A stretch of 15,124 nucleotides of DNA. Origin: JANQRV01 sp964533785 (GTDB lineage: Bacteria; Bacteroidota; Bacteroidia; Chitinophagales; Saprospiraceae). The notes beneath the pieces are model-generated. The model saw nothing but the letters and a program-made list of their open reading frames with translations, had not been told where the DNA came from and made no database searches. The first letter of the stretch is position 1. Every line of letters starts with the position of its first letter. The DNA is taken from contig CAZHNG010000154.1 of NCBI GenBank assembly GCA_964533785.1, positions 1 to 15,124 of the forward strand, in the 5' to 3' direction. This document shows, piece after piece, positions 1 through 8,946 of this stretch. A program made the translations under genes and the position numbers.

Positions 1-98
1 CAATGAACAATGAACAATGAACAATGAACAATGAACAATGGGCAGTGGGCAGTGGGCAATGGGCAATGGGCAATGGGCAATGGGCAATGGGGGGGGGG
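1..98. repeat. Heptanucleotide tandem array ending in a G10 run
   Basis: Five perfect copies of CAATGAA (1-35) are followed without loss of phase by CAATGGG (36-42), two copies of CAGTGGG (43-56) and further CAATGGG copies (57-91). The array ends in an uninterrupted run of ten G (89-98). Degenerate relatives such as CAGTGAG and CAATGGA follow up to about 115. The array may continue left of the window. No gene is supported in bases 1-257; 99-257 is AT-rich and holds only a short direct repeat (GACTTTAA twice, near 129-146). Such arrays expand and contract by slippage, and the G run is also a place where assemblies err. No function can be assigned; it lies downstream of the minus-strand gene that stops at 258. 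Confidence 0.95.
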
Positions 99-257
99 TG
101 CCAGTGAGCAATGGAGTGTGGGCTATGGACTTTAATTTGACTTTAAAGCGGAATTTAACTCTTTCTAACTCGTTAACATTATATGGTTATATTGGATTAT
201 GACCATTTACGGTCGAACTAAAACCCGCTAATCCGTTTATCTTGTTTGAACGCGTCT

Positions 258-3200
258 CTACCTGATCAAATTCGTCTCCCCCTTGAACGCCTGGCGTACC
301 CCGTCGATGTATTCTACCTCAACGTACCAGATGTAAGTTCCGGCATTCATGGGTTGTCCCCGGAAATTACCGTCCCAGCCCACTGTAGCATCATTAACTT
401 CAAAGTCGCTATTTTCGTATACAAGCTCTCCCCAGCGATCATATACCTGGAATAATTTCACGAAGGTACCGGGACGTCCATGTACTAACAGTGTATTGTT
501 GATGTTCGGTCCTTGACCGTCTGGTGTAAATCCAGTAGGCACTCTCACGACTCTTATTTTCTCCACAATCACCTGCACCAGTTCAGTAGAACGGCAGCCT
601 GCCGAATCAACACCGCTGACCTGGTAAGTGATCGTATTCTCCGGATTGGCTGTTGGATCCACGCAATCCGTGCAGCTTAGCGTACCTTCATAAGGTGCGG
701 ACCAATTAAAGGTAACACCTCCCTGGGCGTTTTGAGCGGTAACTCCTAAAACTAAGCTATCTCCTAATTGAATCGTATACCTTGATTTGTCGGGAATGAT
801 GCCGAGCGGTAATGGTTCGTTGAGTTCAGTCTGACTGGTATACAGGCAGTCGTTGGCATCGCGAATGTAAACGGTGTACTGCCCATCCCGCAGACCAAAG
901 AAATTATTGGTGGAAGTAAAAGCATCATTATCAATACTGTATTGATAAGGAGCCGTTCCTCCTTCAGCTGCGATTAAAGTAATCGCTCCATCGCGCCCCC
1001 GAAAACAAGTCGGATCCTGTGTTTCCAGATCGATGATCACCGGTTCAGGTTCGGAAATAATGATGGTTTCAGTAAACTGGCAACCTTTTCTGTCGGTGAT
1101 GGTAACGACATAGGAGCCGGCAGCCAGGTTATCCAGGTTTGGCGTTTGTTCATTAGTTGACCAGTTAAAGGTATACCCACCGTTACCACCGGTTGGTTGC
1201 ACGGCGATGGCACCACTGGATTCCTGGAAACAACGGTTGTTTTCTGAAGTTACATTGGTGCTTATTGGATTAGGTTGATCTACCGTTACCGTCTGTACTG
1301 CTTCGCAACCTTTTTCGTCGGTGACGGTTACCTGATAATCACCCGCCGTTAGGTTAGCTGCTCTGGCAGTTGTTAGACTACCAGCATTGGCATCCCACTG
1401 GAAAGTGGCCGTAATACTACCGCCTTCACCTTGAATATTAATCACTTCAGCAGCTCCGTCGGCAGTTCCATTACAGGAAGTACTGTCGACATTGAATTCG
1501 AAACTAATGGGCGTGGGTTGTTTTAATTCAAAGCTTTTTTCTGTAAAGCAACCAATGGCATCTGTAACCGTTGCAGCGTAGGTTTGATTTCCTGCAAGAT
1601 TCGTGATGATCTCCGTAGTGGCACCGGTACTCCACGAAATGGAATAATCTTGCGGATCCGTGCCAGTACCTCCGATAATATTGTCAATGCCGATCTGACC
1701 GTCACTCAGTCCCTGACAAGTCGGCTTGGTATGAATAAAGTTGAAATCTATCGGATCAAGATCATCTGCCTTAAGGCTTGCTGTTTTTTCACAGCCTGCT
1801 TCATCGGTAACGGTAACGCTATAAACAATAGAATCCAGGTTGTCAATACTGATCGTTGTAGTATTATTGGACCAGAGAAAAGAATAATTACTACCCGTTC
1901 CTCCGGCTACGGAAACCGTCAATTCATTACCTTGTTCGCCGGCACATCCCTGGGCGGTTTGGTCGATTGCTACTAACAATTCGTCAACGGGTTCGCTTAT
2001 GGTAACCGCTCCGCTGGTTTGACAATCATTGGCATCTATAACGATCAGCGTATAATCACCAGCGGCAAGATCGGAAGCTTCCGGCGTAGACGCCCCATTA
2101 TCCCATTGATAGCGGTAAGGCATAGTGCCGCCTAATGGGGTGGCGATGGCACGACCAGTGGCATCACCCTTGCAGGCTACATCCACGGGATCAATCTGTA
2201 GGGTTAAGGAATCCGGTTGGTTAACAGTAGCGCTATCCCTTACAATACAACCATCTGCGTCGGTAACGACAACGGAATAGGTACCTACCGGTAAAAATAC
2301 CGCCCGGGACGAAATCTGGGCCAGGGTATCACTCCAAATGAATTCGTAAGTTCCCGGTCCTGTACCTCCCGAAACGACGGCTTCCATTTCTCCGGTGTTT
2401 TCACCAAAACAATTTACATCATCAACAAGGATATCGTCAATATTAAGACTGGTTGCGTTGGGATCCACTATGATCGTTAAGCTGTCCTGGTAGACGCAGC
2501 CATAACTATTGCTGACCTCAACGGAATAAGTTGTGGTTTGATTGGGGGTAGCCGTCGGAACGGCACAATCTACACAGGAAAGCCCTTCGGCAGGACTCCA
2601 TAAAAAGGTGATGTTATTTTCACCTTGCAAGGTCATGGTCCACCCACCCAGTGCGCCGGCATCAACAACTCCGGTGGAGCTACTGATCAAAAGCCGCCAT
2701 TCACCATTGGTATTCGTTCCGGATAGATTCGTCCATGGATCAACGGGTAAATAATCGTCTGTAAAGGGTGGGGTAGCGGTATTAATGGTAGCAGTAGCGG
2801 CAGGGGTGAAACAGGCGTTTTGAAATTGTCCGGTCGTGCCTTCTGCTACTAAAGTTACCCGTTGGCCGAGTGGGGATTCCAGTACGATAGAGTAGGGCGC
2901 GGATGCATTAATAGTAGCATTCAAACAAACAGACACGATGGTCTGATCAGGGTCGTTCATTACTCCCGGCAGGACATTGTTCACTGCTACAGTACTGCGA
3001 TAGGTATTACCGGCAGGCACCGGAGAGCGATTAAAACTGCGGGCTGGTGATTCCTGGAAGGTAAATAAAATATCTTCGGGTAAATTTTCTGGTGTTGCGT
3101 CAATATTCACCGATGCTCCTTCACAAACCGTTGTATCCACCGAGCTGATCAAGTCTTCAAGGCAATCGATGCAATCGGGATGCGTAGGAGGAAGGACGAC

Positions 3201-4811
3201 ACTGGTGAAAGTCGTGTCAAAAGTACAGCCGAAGTCATCTTGTACGCTGAAGGTATAGGAGGTATTTCCAGCAGTATTGGCTACCGCCACAATTTCATCC
3301 TGGGTTCTGCTCAAGGTCTGTGCGTTGGTTTGCCAGCCGTAATCCACGATCTGCGGGGTGAAGGTGAAGGTTTCAATGACCGGGAATATATCTGGATTGA
3401 AGTTGATGCCCCAGGAAAATAGAAAACCATTGTCATTAATCTGGTTGTCGACGATCTCGAGCCGCCAGATCCCATTTAACTCGCAACCGACAAGATTGGT
3501 CAATGGCTCAAAACTTTCATAATCTCCCGGCGGCAGGGTATCAAGGCTCTGTGCGGTTTCGGTAAATCCTACCCAGGTCCCCGTAGCATTTGGCGTCCAG
3601 CAATAATCGAACCCACGGCCGGGAGCCGGAGACAATTCGTCAAATTGTACGGGTTCGCCGACAAAATTCACTTTGATCTCATTGGGTACAAATTCATTCA
3701 GGATGGCACTTTCTCCGCTGGGGCAAGTAATCTTCATTTCCAGGTCCCGGAGGTAGGAATGCTCCATATTAGCACAGATGCTCAGCAGATCATCGATGCT
3801 TTCGAGGCGCTGGCCAGGCGAAAACTGCGCAATGGCAATAGTATCGAAAACGGCTGTTCCATCGCCGTCAGGTATAAATACAGTATCGGATGGGGTGATC
3901 GCTCCACTTTGGAAGGCTGCTTCCCGCTCATTTATGGTATCTAAGGCCAGCGCTATGGTGTCTCCGATACAAACAGCACTATCCAATCCGTTCGCAAACT
4001 GATAATCCGGTTGTGGTGAAATTCTCACTCGCTGAGTAATAAAATTGGAATTCGTACAGCCGTTCGTATCGGTAATTTTTAACTGTACCACGTAGCCTCC
4101 GGGGCGTTCGTAACGGTGTTCTACCGTTGTACCCATACCAGTTGTACCGTCTCCGAAATTCCATTCAAAAACGGAAGTGGCGTCCGACTGGTTATAGGCA
4201 TCGTTATTTTCAGGATATTCACCGGCACCGCTGAAGGTAATCGCTTGTCCCGGACAGGCATCGATATAACCACCGGTTACCATTGGGTTGGAATTGGTTA
4301 AACGGGCATTAATGCGTTGGCAAGGCACCACGCATTCTACTCTGGCACGCCAGCCTTCTCCTTGCCGGTCACCATCGGAAATGAATCTCACCGTAATACA
4401 GCCGGTAACATTGGTTTCACTGGCCCTTACGGTTAACTCCGGAGCCAGATTCTGTTTGGGGCCGAACCGGGCGATCAATTCTGCATCCGTATTCAAACCA
4501 TTGTAAAAAAACAAAGAATCGCCCTCTTCGGTAAAGTTTTCCGATAATTCCAACTCCTCAAAAGTTAATGAGATCAAGTTTCCGCTTGCAGTATCTTCCG
4601 GGCAGATAGTTAAAATATAGGACTCATTAGCAGTGTAGGCTTGATCTCCGCCGCTATCTAAAAAAATTCCACCGCAATTGTCGAAAGTACCAGTCCCGGT
4701 CATTGGGTCAATATTTTCATCAATTCTAAAGACTGTCTGACTAGATAAAGATGCTGTTAATCCTAAGCCAAAACACAGTGTAAGCCATAAGACAGAAAGT
4801 GCCTTTTTCAT
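258..4811 (-). CDS. Giant T9SS-exported CUB/PKD/P-domain/SprB-repeat surface protein (two P-domains)
   Basis: This 1517-residue protein is predicted to be secreted and cell-surface or released. Order of parts: signal peptide (about 1-25, MKK then a hydrophobic core); CUB-like domain (28-163) with paired cysteines and a GWRARVEC end; PKD domain (about 170-265, FEWNFGDG); P-domain (about 290-472, with NMEHSYLRDLEM and LNGIWRLEIVD); CxxC near 545; second P-domain (about 590-730); SCVDC module (about 745-782); seven SprB repeats of 75-80 residues (785-1333), each with two cysteines; SCTDC module (about 1377); and a T9SS type B sorting domain (about 1420-1517, PTGFTPDG, YDRWGELVYE, ending TNLIR). 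CUB, PKD and P-domains bind protein or glycan partners in other proteins; no protease or other catalytic domain is visible, so adhesion is the best guess. ATG at 4811 is the natural start because the signal peptide begins there. It is paralogous to the gene at 5083-8946 and lies downstream of it on the same strand, 271 bp away. Confidence 0.9.
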   Translation of the reverse strand: MKKALSVLWLTLCFGLGLTASLSSQTVFRIDENIDPMTGTGTFDNCGGIFLDSGGDQAYTANESYILTICPEDTASGNLISLTFEELELSENFTEEGDSLFFYNGLNTDAELIARFGPKQNLAPELTVRASETNVTGCITVRFISDGDRQGEGWRARVECVVPCQRINARLTNSNPMVTGGYIDACPGQAITFSGAGEYPENNDAYNQSDATSVFEWNFGDGTTGMGTTVEHRYERPGGYVVQLKITDTNGCTNSNFITQRVRISPQPDYQFANGLDSAVCIGDTIALALDTINEREAAFQSGAITPSDTVFIPDGDGTAVFDTIAIAQFSPGQRLESIDDLLSICANMEHSYLRDLEMKITCPSGESAILNEFVPNEIKVNFVGEPVQFDELSPAPGRGFDYCWTPNATGTWVGFTETAQSLDTLPPGDYESFEPLTNLVGCELNGIWRLEIVDNQINDNGFLFSWGINFNPDIFPVIETFTFTPQIVDYGWQTNAQTLSRTQDEIVAVANTAGNTSYTFSVQDDFGCTFDTTFTSVVLPPTHPDCIDCLEDLISSVDTTVCEGASVNIDATPENLPEDILFTFQESPARSFNRSPVPAGNTYRSTVAVNNVLPGVMNDPDQTIVSVCLNATINASAPYSIVLESPLGQRVTLVAEGTTGQFQNACFTPAATATINTATPPFTDDYLPVDPWTNLSGTNTNGEWRLLISSSTGVVDAGALGGWTMTLQGENNITFLWSPAEGLSCVDCAVPTATPNQTTTYSVEVSNSYGCVYQDSLTIIVDPNATSLNIDDILVDDVNCFGENTGEMEAVVSGGTGPGTYEFIWSDTLAQISSRAVFLPVGTYSVVVTDADGCIVRDSATVNQPDSLTLQIDPVDVACKGDATGRAIATPLGGTMPYRYQWDNGASTPEASDLAAGDYTLIVIDANDCQTSGAVTISEPVDELLVAIDQTAQGCAGEQGNELTVSVAGGTGSNYSFLWSNNTTTISIDNLDSIVYSVTVTDEAGCEKTASLKADDLDPIDFNFIHTKPTCQGLSDGQIGIDNIIGGTGTDPQDYSISWSTGATTEIITNLAGNQTYAATVTDAIGCFTEKSFELKQPTPISFEFNVDSTSCNGTADGAAEVINIQGEGGSITATFQWDANAGSLTTARAANLTAGDYQVTVTDEKGCEAVQTVTVDQPNPISTNVTSENNRCFQESSGAIAVQPTGGNGGYTFNWSTNEQTPNLDNLAAGSYVVTITDRKGCQFTETIIISEPEPVIIDLETQDPTCFRGRDGAITLIAAEGGTAPYQYSIDNDAFTSTNNFFGLRDGQYTVYIRDANDCLYTSQTELNEPLPLGIIPDKSRYTIQLGDSLVLGVTAQNAQGGVTFNWSAPYEGTLSCTDCVDPTANPENTITYQVSGVDSAGCRSTELVQVIVEKIRVVRVPTGFTPDGQGPNINNTLLVHGRPGTFVKLFQVYDRWGELVYENSDFEVNDATVGWDGNFRGQPMNAGTYIWYVEVEYIDGVRQAFKGETNLIR

Positions 4812-4900
4812 GTAGTTTCAATTTTTTCTAACCTGCTATTTCCACAAGTTAATTGATAGTTGCTAAATAAATTTAGGTTGTCCAACGGGGTAAGAACAGG

Positions 4901-5027
4901 ATATTTGAACCCGGTTAAGTAAAGGGTGTTTTTTAAGATCCACTGAGGAAAAAAGAGTATAATTGATAACGGGGGTAAAGAAGAAAAAAGGAGAACACTG
5001 CACATTTACCATTCTGGGTTCAAATAT
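4901..5027. repeat. Separated 12-bp perfect inverted repeat between the two adhesin genes
   Basis: ATATTTGAACCC at 4901-4912 is exactly complementary to GGGTTCAAATAT at 5016-5027, with 103 bp between the arms. It lies in the 271-bp spacer upstream of the gene that starts at 4811. The right arm overlaps the best promoter-like element on the minus strand. It could be a regulator site in two orientations or a long-range stem in the leader RNA; neither is shown by sequence alone. No other gene or RNA is seen in this spacer. Confidence 0.6.
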
Positions 5028-5028
5028 A
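5021..5028 (-). promoter_or_regulatory. Candidate -7 promoter element for the 258-4811 gene
   Basis: On the minus strand this reads TATATTTG, an exact match to the Bacteroidota -7 consensus TAnnTTTG. No clear TTG -33 partner is found at the usual spacing upstream, which lowers confidence. If it is used, the gene starting at 4811 would have a leader of about 200 nt that contains both arms, or most of both arms, of the 12-bp inverted repeat, and would be transcribed separately from its paralogue. Confidence 0.35.
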
Positions 5029-5082
5029 TGAAAAAATTGAATTTTATTATTCATTGATCCGATTTTCTGGTTCGTAAAAACT

Positions 5083-8000
5083 TTAGCGGATCAAGTTGGT
5101 ATGACCTTTATAAACCTTTTGGTAACCATCGATAAAGGTCACCTCAGCCTGCCAGATATAAACACCGGCAGGTGCGTATTTGCCGCGGTAATTTCCGTCC
5201 CAGCCGATAGTCGGGTCATTTACCTCAAAACCTTGCGCTTCAAATAACAGCTCACCCCACCGGTCATAGATTTTAAAACTATTGACGATGCTGCCGGAAT
5301 TGCCGTGAACCAATAACAGATCATTTGTCGCATCACCATTAGGCGTAAAGCCGGTAGGTACCATTATGACCCGGTCGATCTCTACTGTCACCTGCACCAT
5401 ATCAGTGGCCTGACAACCATTTTGGTCAGTAGCTGTCACCTGAAAAGTATTGCTGCGCATGGGGCTGATCAAGGCTTCCCTACAATCACTGCACTCAATT
5501 TTGGTATCTCTGAAAGTTGTCCATTGAAAATTGATCTGTCCCGTTCCATTTTGAGCTTCTGCTTCGAGGGTCGTCAGATCCCCTAACTGGATGATCTCAG
5601 GATCAGCACTCGCGAAGACGATTAGTTCTTCCGGTTCGTTAATGGCAATTTGTTCGGTAATTTGGCAACCGTTCGCATCTTGTATAACGATCGTTTGGCT
5701 GCCCGTACCAACGCCTCCCAAACTACTATTACTTGAAAATGCTCCGCCGTTCAATTGGTATTGGAACGGTGGTGTACCTCCTGCCGGGGTAAGAGTGATG
5801 GCTCCGTCGTTGGTATCAAAACACGACGGGGGTAAAACCGAAGTTGCAATACTCAAGGGACTTGGTTCATTGAGTACCAATGTACTATCCCGGCTGCAGC
5901 CATTCGCATCGGTAACCGTATAACCGTAAGCACCAGCACTTAGGTTTTGGAGTAGAGGGGTTGTCGCACCAGTACTCCATTGGTATTGATAGGGTGGCTG
6001 ACCACCGGTTACGGTAAGTTGCAGGCTGCCATTGGAATCTCCGGCGCATTGGATAGATGTAGGAATACTGGTATTGATGCTGATTCCTTGTGGTTCATCT
6101 AAAGTCATTGAACTTTCTTCTGTGCAACCATTTGCATCTGTGATAGTGACAGTGTAAGTACCACTGGAAAGATTAGACAAGGCCTGGGTGTTTTGGCCAT
6201 TGCTCCAGGTAAAAGTATAAGGAGCCTGGCCACCCATTGGAGGGGCGTTGAGTCCACCCGTAGTTGTGCCGGGACAAAGAATAGGATTGGTGATCTCAAT
6301 TTCGACCAGATCTTCAGTCGGACCTGTAAGCGTGATCTCTTCCACTTTAGAGCAACCCACTTCGTCCGTTACGGTCACCACGTAGGTACCTTCCGGCAAA
6401 GTAGTCAAACTTGGAGTGGTAGCCCCATTGTTCCAGTTATAAGTATAGTTGCCTTGCCCGCCAGTAGTATTGACCGTAATGGCGCCGGATGCATCTCCTC
6501 TACAAATGATCTCATTGTCAATTTGTACAGCAACCTGGATTGGTGGTGTGTTGGGTTCTATTACCGTTGCAGTATCCAAGGCAGTGCAACCATTGGCATC
6601 GGTGATGGTGATAAAGTAATCGCCCGCCGGGAGTTCGTCAATTTGCGGGGTACTTTCACCTGTACTCCAGATATATGTAAAAGGGGCGCTGCCAATAACC
6701 GGTTCCACCAGGATAGATCCTGTTGAATCTCCCGTGCAGGTTACATCGGAAATACTGAAATCCACCACCGGTCTGGGGGCTGGCGGATCGATCGTAAATA
6801 ATGCATTGTCGCTACACCCATTAATATCCGTAACCGTCAGGTCATAATCACCGGGTGCCAGTCCGGTCAAGGTGTTCGTGGTTTGAGGTGCGCCGTTATT
6901 CCAGGCAAAAGAAAGCGTGCCGGTTCCTCCGGTTACTTCTACGATTGCCGAGCCAGGGCCTTCTCCTTCACATACGGGAGAATTGGCGGTGATCCCTTGA
7001 ATGGAAGGAGGTGGAGTATCGCTTACTCTAACCTCAATAGTATCTCTGAATTCACAATTTAACGTACTACTGCTCGCAAATACCTCATAAACAGTAGTTG
7101 AAGCAGGGGTTGCTACCGGATTAGGGCAATCCGTGCAAGAAAGCCCATCCGCAGGGCTCCAGGAATAGGTGAATTGATCATAGAAATCTAATTCCGGATT
7201 AGTCCGAATTTCAAGGTCAACACCAATACCACTGCAAACTGCGGTTGGTCCTTGTCGATCAGTAAACCTGGTTTCACATTTTACACACTCCGGATGATCT
7301 TCCGGGCGGACCGTTAAATTGATAGTGGTATCTTTCTGACAACCAAATTCATCCGTCGTGGAAAAGGTAAAAGGCAGATTCCCCTCAGTCAGTGCTACAG
7401 CAAGGGTGGAGTCGCGATTATCATCTAAAATGTCGGGACCACTCCAACTGTATTGCTGGATCTCAGGAACAAAAGTCTCCTGTTCTGTGGGTACCAAATC
7501 TTCGTCTAACTCCATCCCCCAGAAAAAAATAAATCCATTATCGAAGAGCCAGAGATCCTTAATACGCATGGTCCAGTTACCATTCAACGGACAACCGATC
7601 AGCTCGCTGAAGTCATCAAAAGGCCGGTAGTCTTGTACGGGTAAAGTAGCTCTGTTGGTATTGGCAAAATTGGCATTGGCATATTCGATCCAGGTTTGCT
7701 GTCCGTTCAAATTCCAACTATAGGTATATCCTTCACCGATATTGATTTGTGTGTTATCATTGTCATTCGGGATGCCCAGGTATACTTCTCTGCCGCGCTG
7801 ACCATCGAAATCATGTAGGGTCATGATCTGACCATTGGGGCATTCCAGCTCAATCTCCAGATCCCGCATCCAGGTATGCTCCATGTTGACGAATATATTC
7901 CGAATATCGGTTTCGCTGGTAATCGTCTGTCCCGGACTAAAGGTCGTAAACCGGATCGGCGATTCGTAAAACACACCTTCACCATCGGGTAAAGCGATTG

Positions 8001-8946
8001 AATCCGCACGGATATTGATCGCTTCGAAACTGCCTGAATCCGGAACGGCACTAATCGTTTTACCGCTTATTACCCCTTGGTTAACGGCAGAAGTCAGGGC
8101 AATGGTGTCGCCGATACAGAGCGTATCAATAGGTTCCATGACAAATTTTGGCGGGGTAGCCACCCGTACACGTTGCGTAATTGCATTGTTGTTACTACAG
8201 CCCAGTGGATCTTGTATATTCAACTCAACAATATAACCGCCGGGTTGATTGTAGGTGTGCGTAATCGACTGTCCTTCCCGGATGATGCCATCTCCCATAT
8301 CCCAGTTGAAGGTGGATAATTGGTCCGATTGAGCGTAGGTATCCGGCTGGGAAGCCTGCGGATATTCTCCACGGCCCCTTAGGGTAATCGGCTCACCCAG
8401 GCAGACACTTATCCACCCGGTATCGGCCGGAATTACTTCGGGAGAACTTGAGGCTATTTCGGCTAAGATATCCTGGCAGGCAAACTCGCAACTGATCTCT
8501 GCTCGCCAACCTGCTGCATTTTGACTGTCATCTGACCTGAAAGTTACCGTTAAACAACCGGAGGAATTTTCTAGAGTGGCTTGTATGGGGCGATCAAAAT
8601 TATCAAAGATGTTATCCGCAACGCTTTGGGATTCCTTATCATCCCAGCAAGATAGTAGGTTAGCATTTGTATTGGGCCCGTCATAAAAACAAAGAATATC
8701 ACCTTCGGCTATTCTGAATCTTTCAAAAAAGAGTCTGATTCTTCGCCCTGGTTCATCCGGACAAATGGTGTAAGTGAAGTTTTCATTGTTTCTGTAGTTT
8801 CCAAATAGTCCGGTACCCCGGCTGTCCGTAAATTGTCCAGGACAGACATTGATCCTTCCGTTCTCTATACGATAATTTTGTCCAAAAGAAAGATGAGTAA
8901 CAAATCCCAAGATCACCAATAAACACAAGCGTAAATGTTTCGACAT
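5083..8946 (-). CDS. Giant T9SS-exported CUB/PKD/P-domain/SprB-repeat surface protein (one P-domain)
   Basis: This 1287-residue secreted protein is a paralogue of the product of 258-4811. The start is set at ATG 8946 (MSKHLRLCLLVILGF) because it opens directly into a signal peptide; an in-frame ATG at 8991 would put 15 non-hydrophobic residues in front. Parts in order: signal peptide (1-23); CUB-like domain (about 24-157, ending GWRAEISCE); PKD domain (about 165-263, FNWDMGDG); P-domain (about 285-482, with VNMEHTWMRDLEIEL and LNGNWTMRIKD); CxxC (about 555, CVKC); Ig-like SCTDC module (about 565-645); six SprB repeats (about 647-1103); ECSDC module (about 1155); T9SS type B sorting domain (about 1192-1287, PTGFTPNGD, YDRWGELLFE, ending TNLIR). 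No catalytic domain is seen. Likely a surface adhesin or gliding-associated protein by analogy with SprB-repeat proteins. It may be transcribed from the divergent region shared with folD. Confidence 0.9.
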   Translation of the reverse strand: MSKHLRLCLLVILGFVTHLSFGQNYRIENGRINVCPGQFTDSRGTGLFGNYRNNENFTYTICPDEPGRRIRLFFERFRIAEGDILCFYDGPNTNANLLSCWDDKESQSVADNIFDNFDRPIQATLENSSGCLTVTFRSDDSQNAAGWRAEISCEFACQDILAEIASSSPEVIPADTGWISVCLGEPITLRGRGEYPQASQPDTYAQSDQLSTFNWDMGDGIIREGQSITHTYNQPGGYIVELNIQDPLGCSNNNAITQRVRVATPPKFVMEPIDTLCIGDTIALTSAVNQGVISGKTISAVPDSGSFEAINIRADSIALPDGEGVFYESPIRFTTFSPGQTITSETDIRNIFVNMEHTWMRDLEIELECPNGQIMTLHDFDGQRGREVYLGIPNDNDNTQINIGEGYTYSWNLNGQQTWIEYANANFANTNRATLPVQDYRPFDDFSELIGCPLNGNWTMRIKDLWLFDNGFIFFWGMELDEDLVPTEQETFVPEIQQYSWSGPDILDDNRDSTLAVALTEGNLPFTFSTTDEFGCQKDTTINLTVRPEDHPECVKCETRFTDRQGPTAVCSGIGVDLEIRTNPELDFYDQFTYSWSPADGLSCTDCPNPVATPASTTVYEVFASSSTLNCEFRDTIEVRVSDTPPPSIQGITANSPVCEGEGPGSAIVEVTGGTGTLSFAWNNGAPQTTNTLTGLAPGDYDLTVTDINGCSDNALFTIDPPAPRPVVDFSISDVTCTGDSTGSILVEPVIGSAPFTYIWSTGESTPQIDELPAGDYFITITDANGCTALDTATVIEPNTPPIQVAVQIDNEIICRGDASGAITVNTTGGQGNYTYNWNNGATTPSLTTLPEGTYVVTVTDEVGCSKVEEITLTGPTEDLVEIEITNPILCPGTTTGGLNAPPMGGQAPYTFTWSNGQNTQALSNLSSGTYTVTITDANGCTEESSMTLDEPQGISINTSIPTSIQCAGDSNGSLQLTVTGGQPPYQYQWSTGATTPLLQNLSAGAYGYTVTDANGCSRDSTLVLNEPSPLSIATSVLPPSCFDTNDGAITLTPAGGTPPFQYQLNGGAFSSNSSLGGVGTGSQTIVIQDANGCQITEQIAINEPEELIVFASADPEIIQLGDLTTLEAEAQNGTGQINFQWTTFRDTKIECSDCREALISPMRSNTFQVTATDQNGCQATDMVQVTVEIDRVIMVPTGFTPNGDATNDLLLVHGNSGSIVNSFKIYDRWGELLFEAQGFEVNDPTIGWDGNYRGKYAPAGVYIWQAEVTFIDGYQKVYKGHTNLIR

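Noticed and set aside
201..214. GACC-ATTTAC-GGTC as terminator of the 258-4811 gene
   Set aside because: The stem is only 4 bp and no T run follows on the minus strand.
246..455. Plus-strand open frame over the end of the 258-4811 gene, and similar opposite-strand frames throughout both adhesin genes
   Set aside because: They overlap a strongly supported coding frame, show no recognisable domain and have no start signals of their own.
815..2455. Repeated segments in the adhesin genes as a CRISPR or DNA-level tandem array
   Set aside because: The repeats are conserved at the protein level as SprB modules of 75-80 residues but diverged in DNA, with no constant short repeats and unique spacers.
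5014..5028. GGGTTCAAAT resembling a tRNA T-arm in the spacer between adhesin genes
   Set aside because: No anticodon arm, D-arm or acceptor stem can be built around it; the match is better explained as one arm of the 12-bp inverted repeat.
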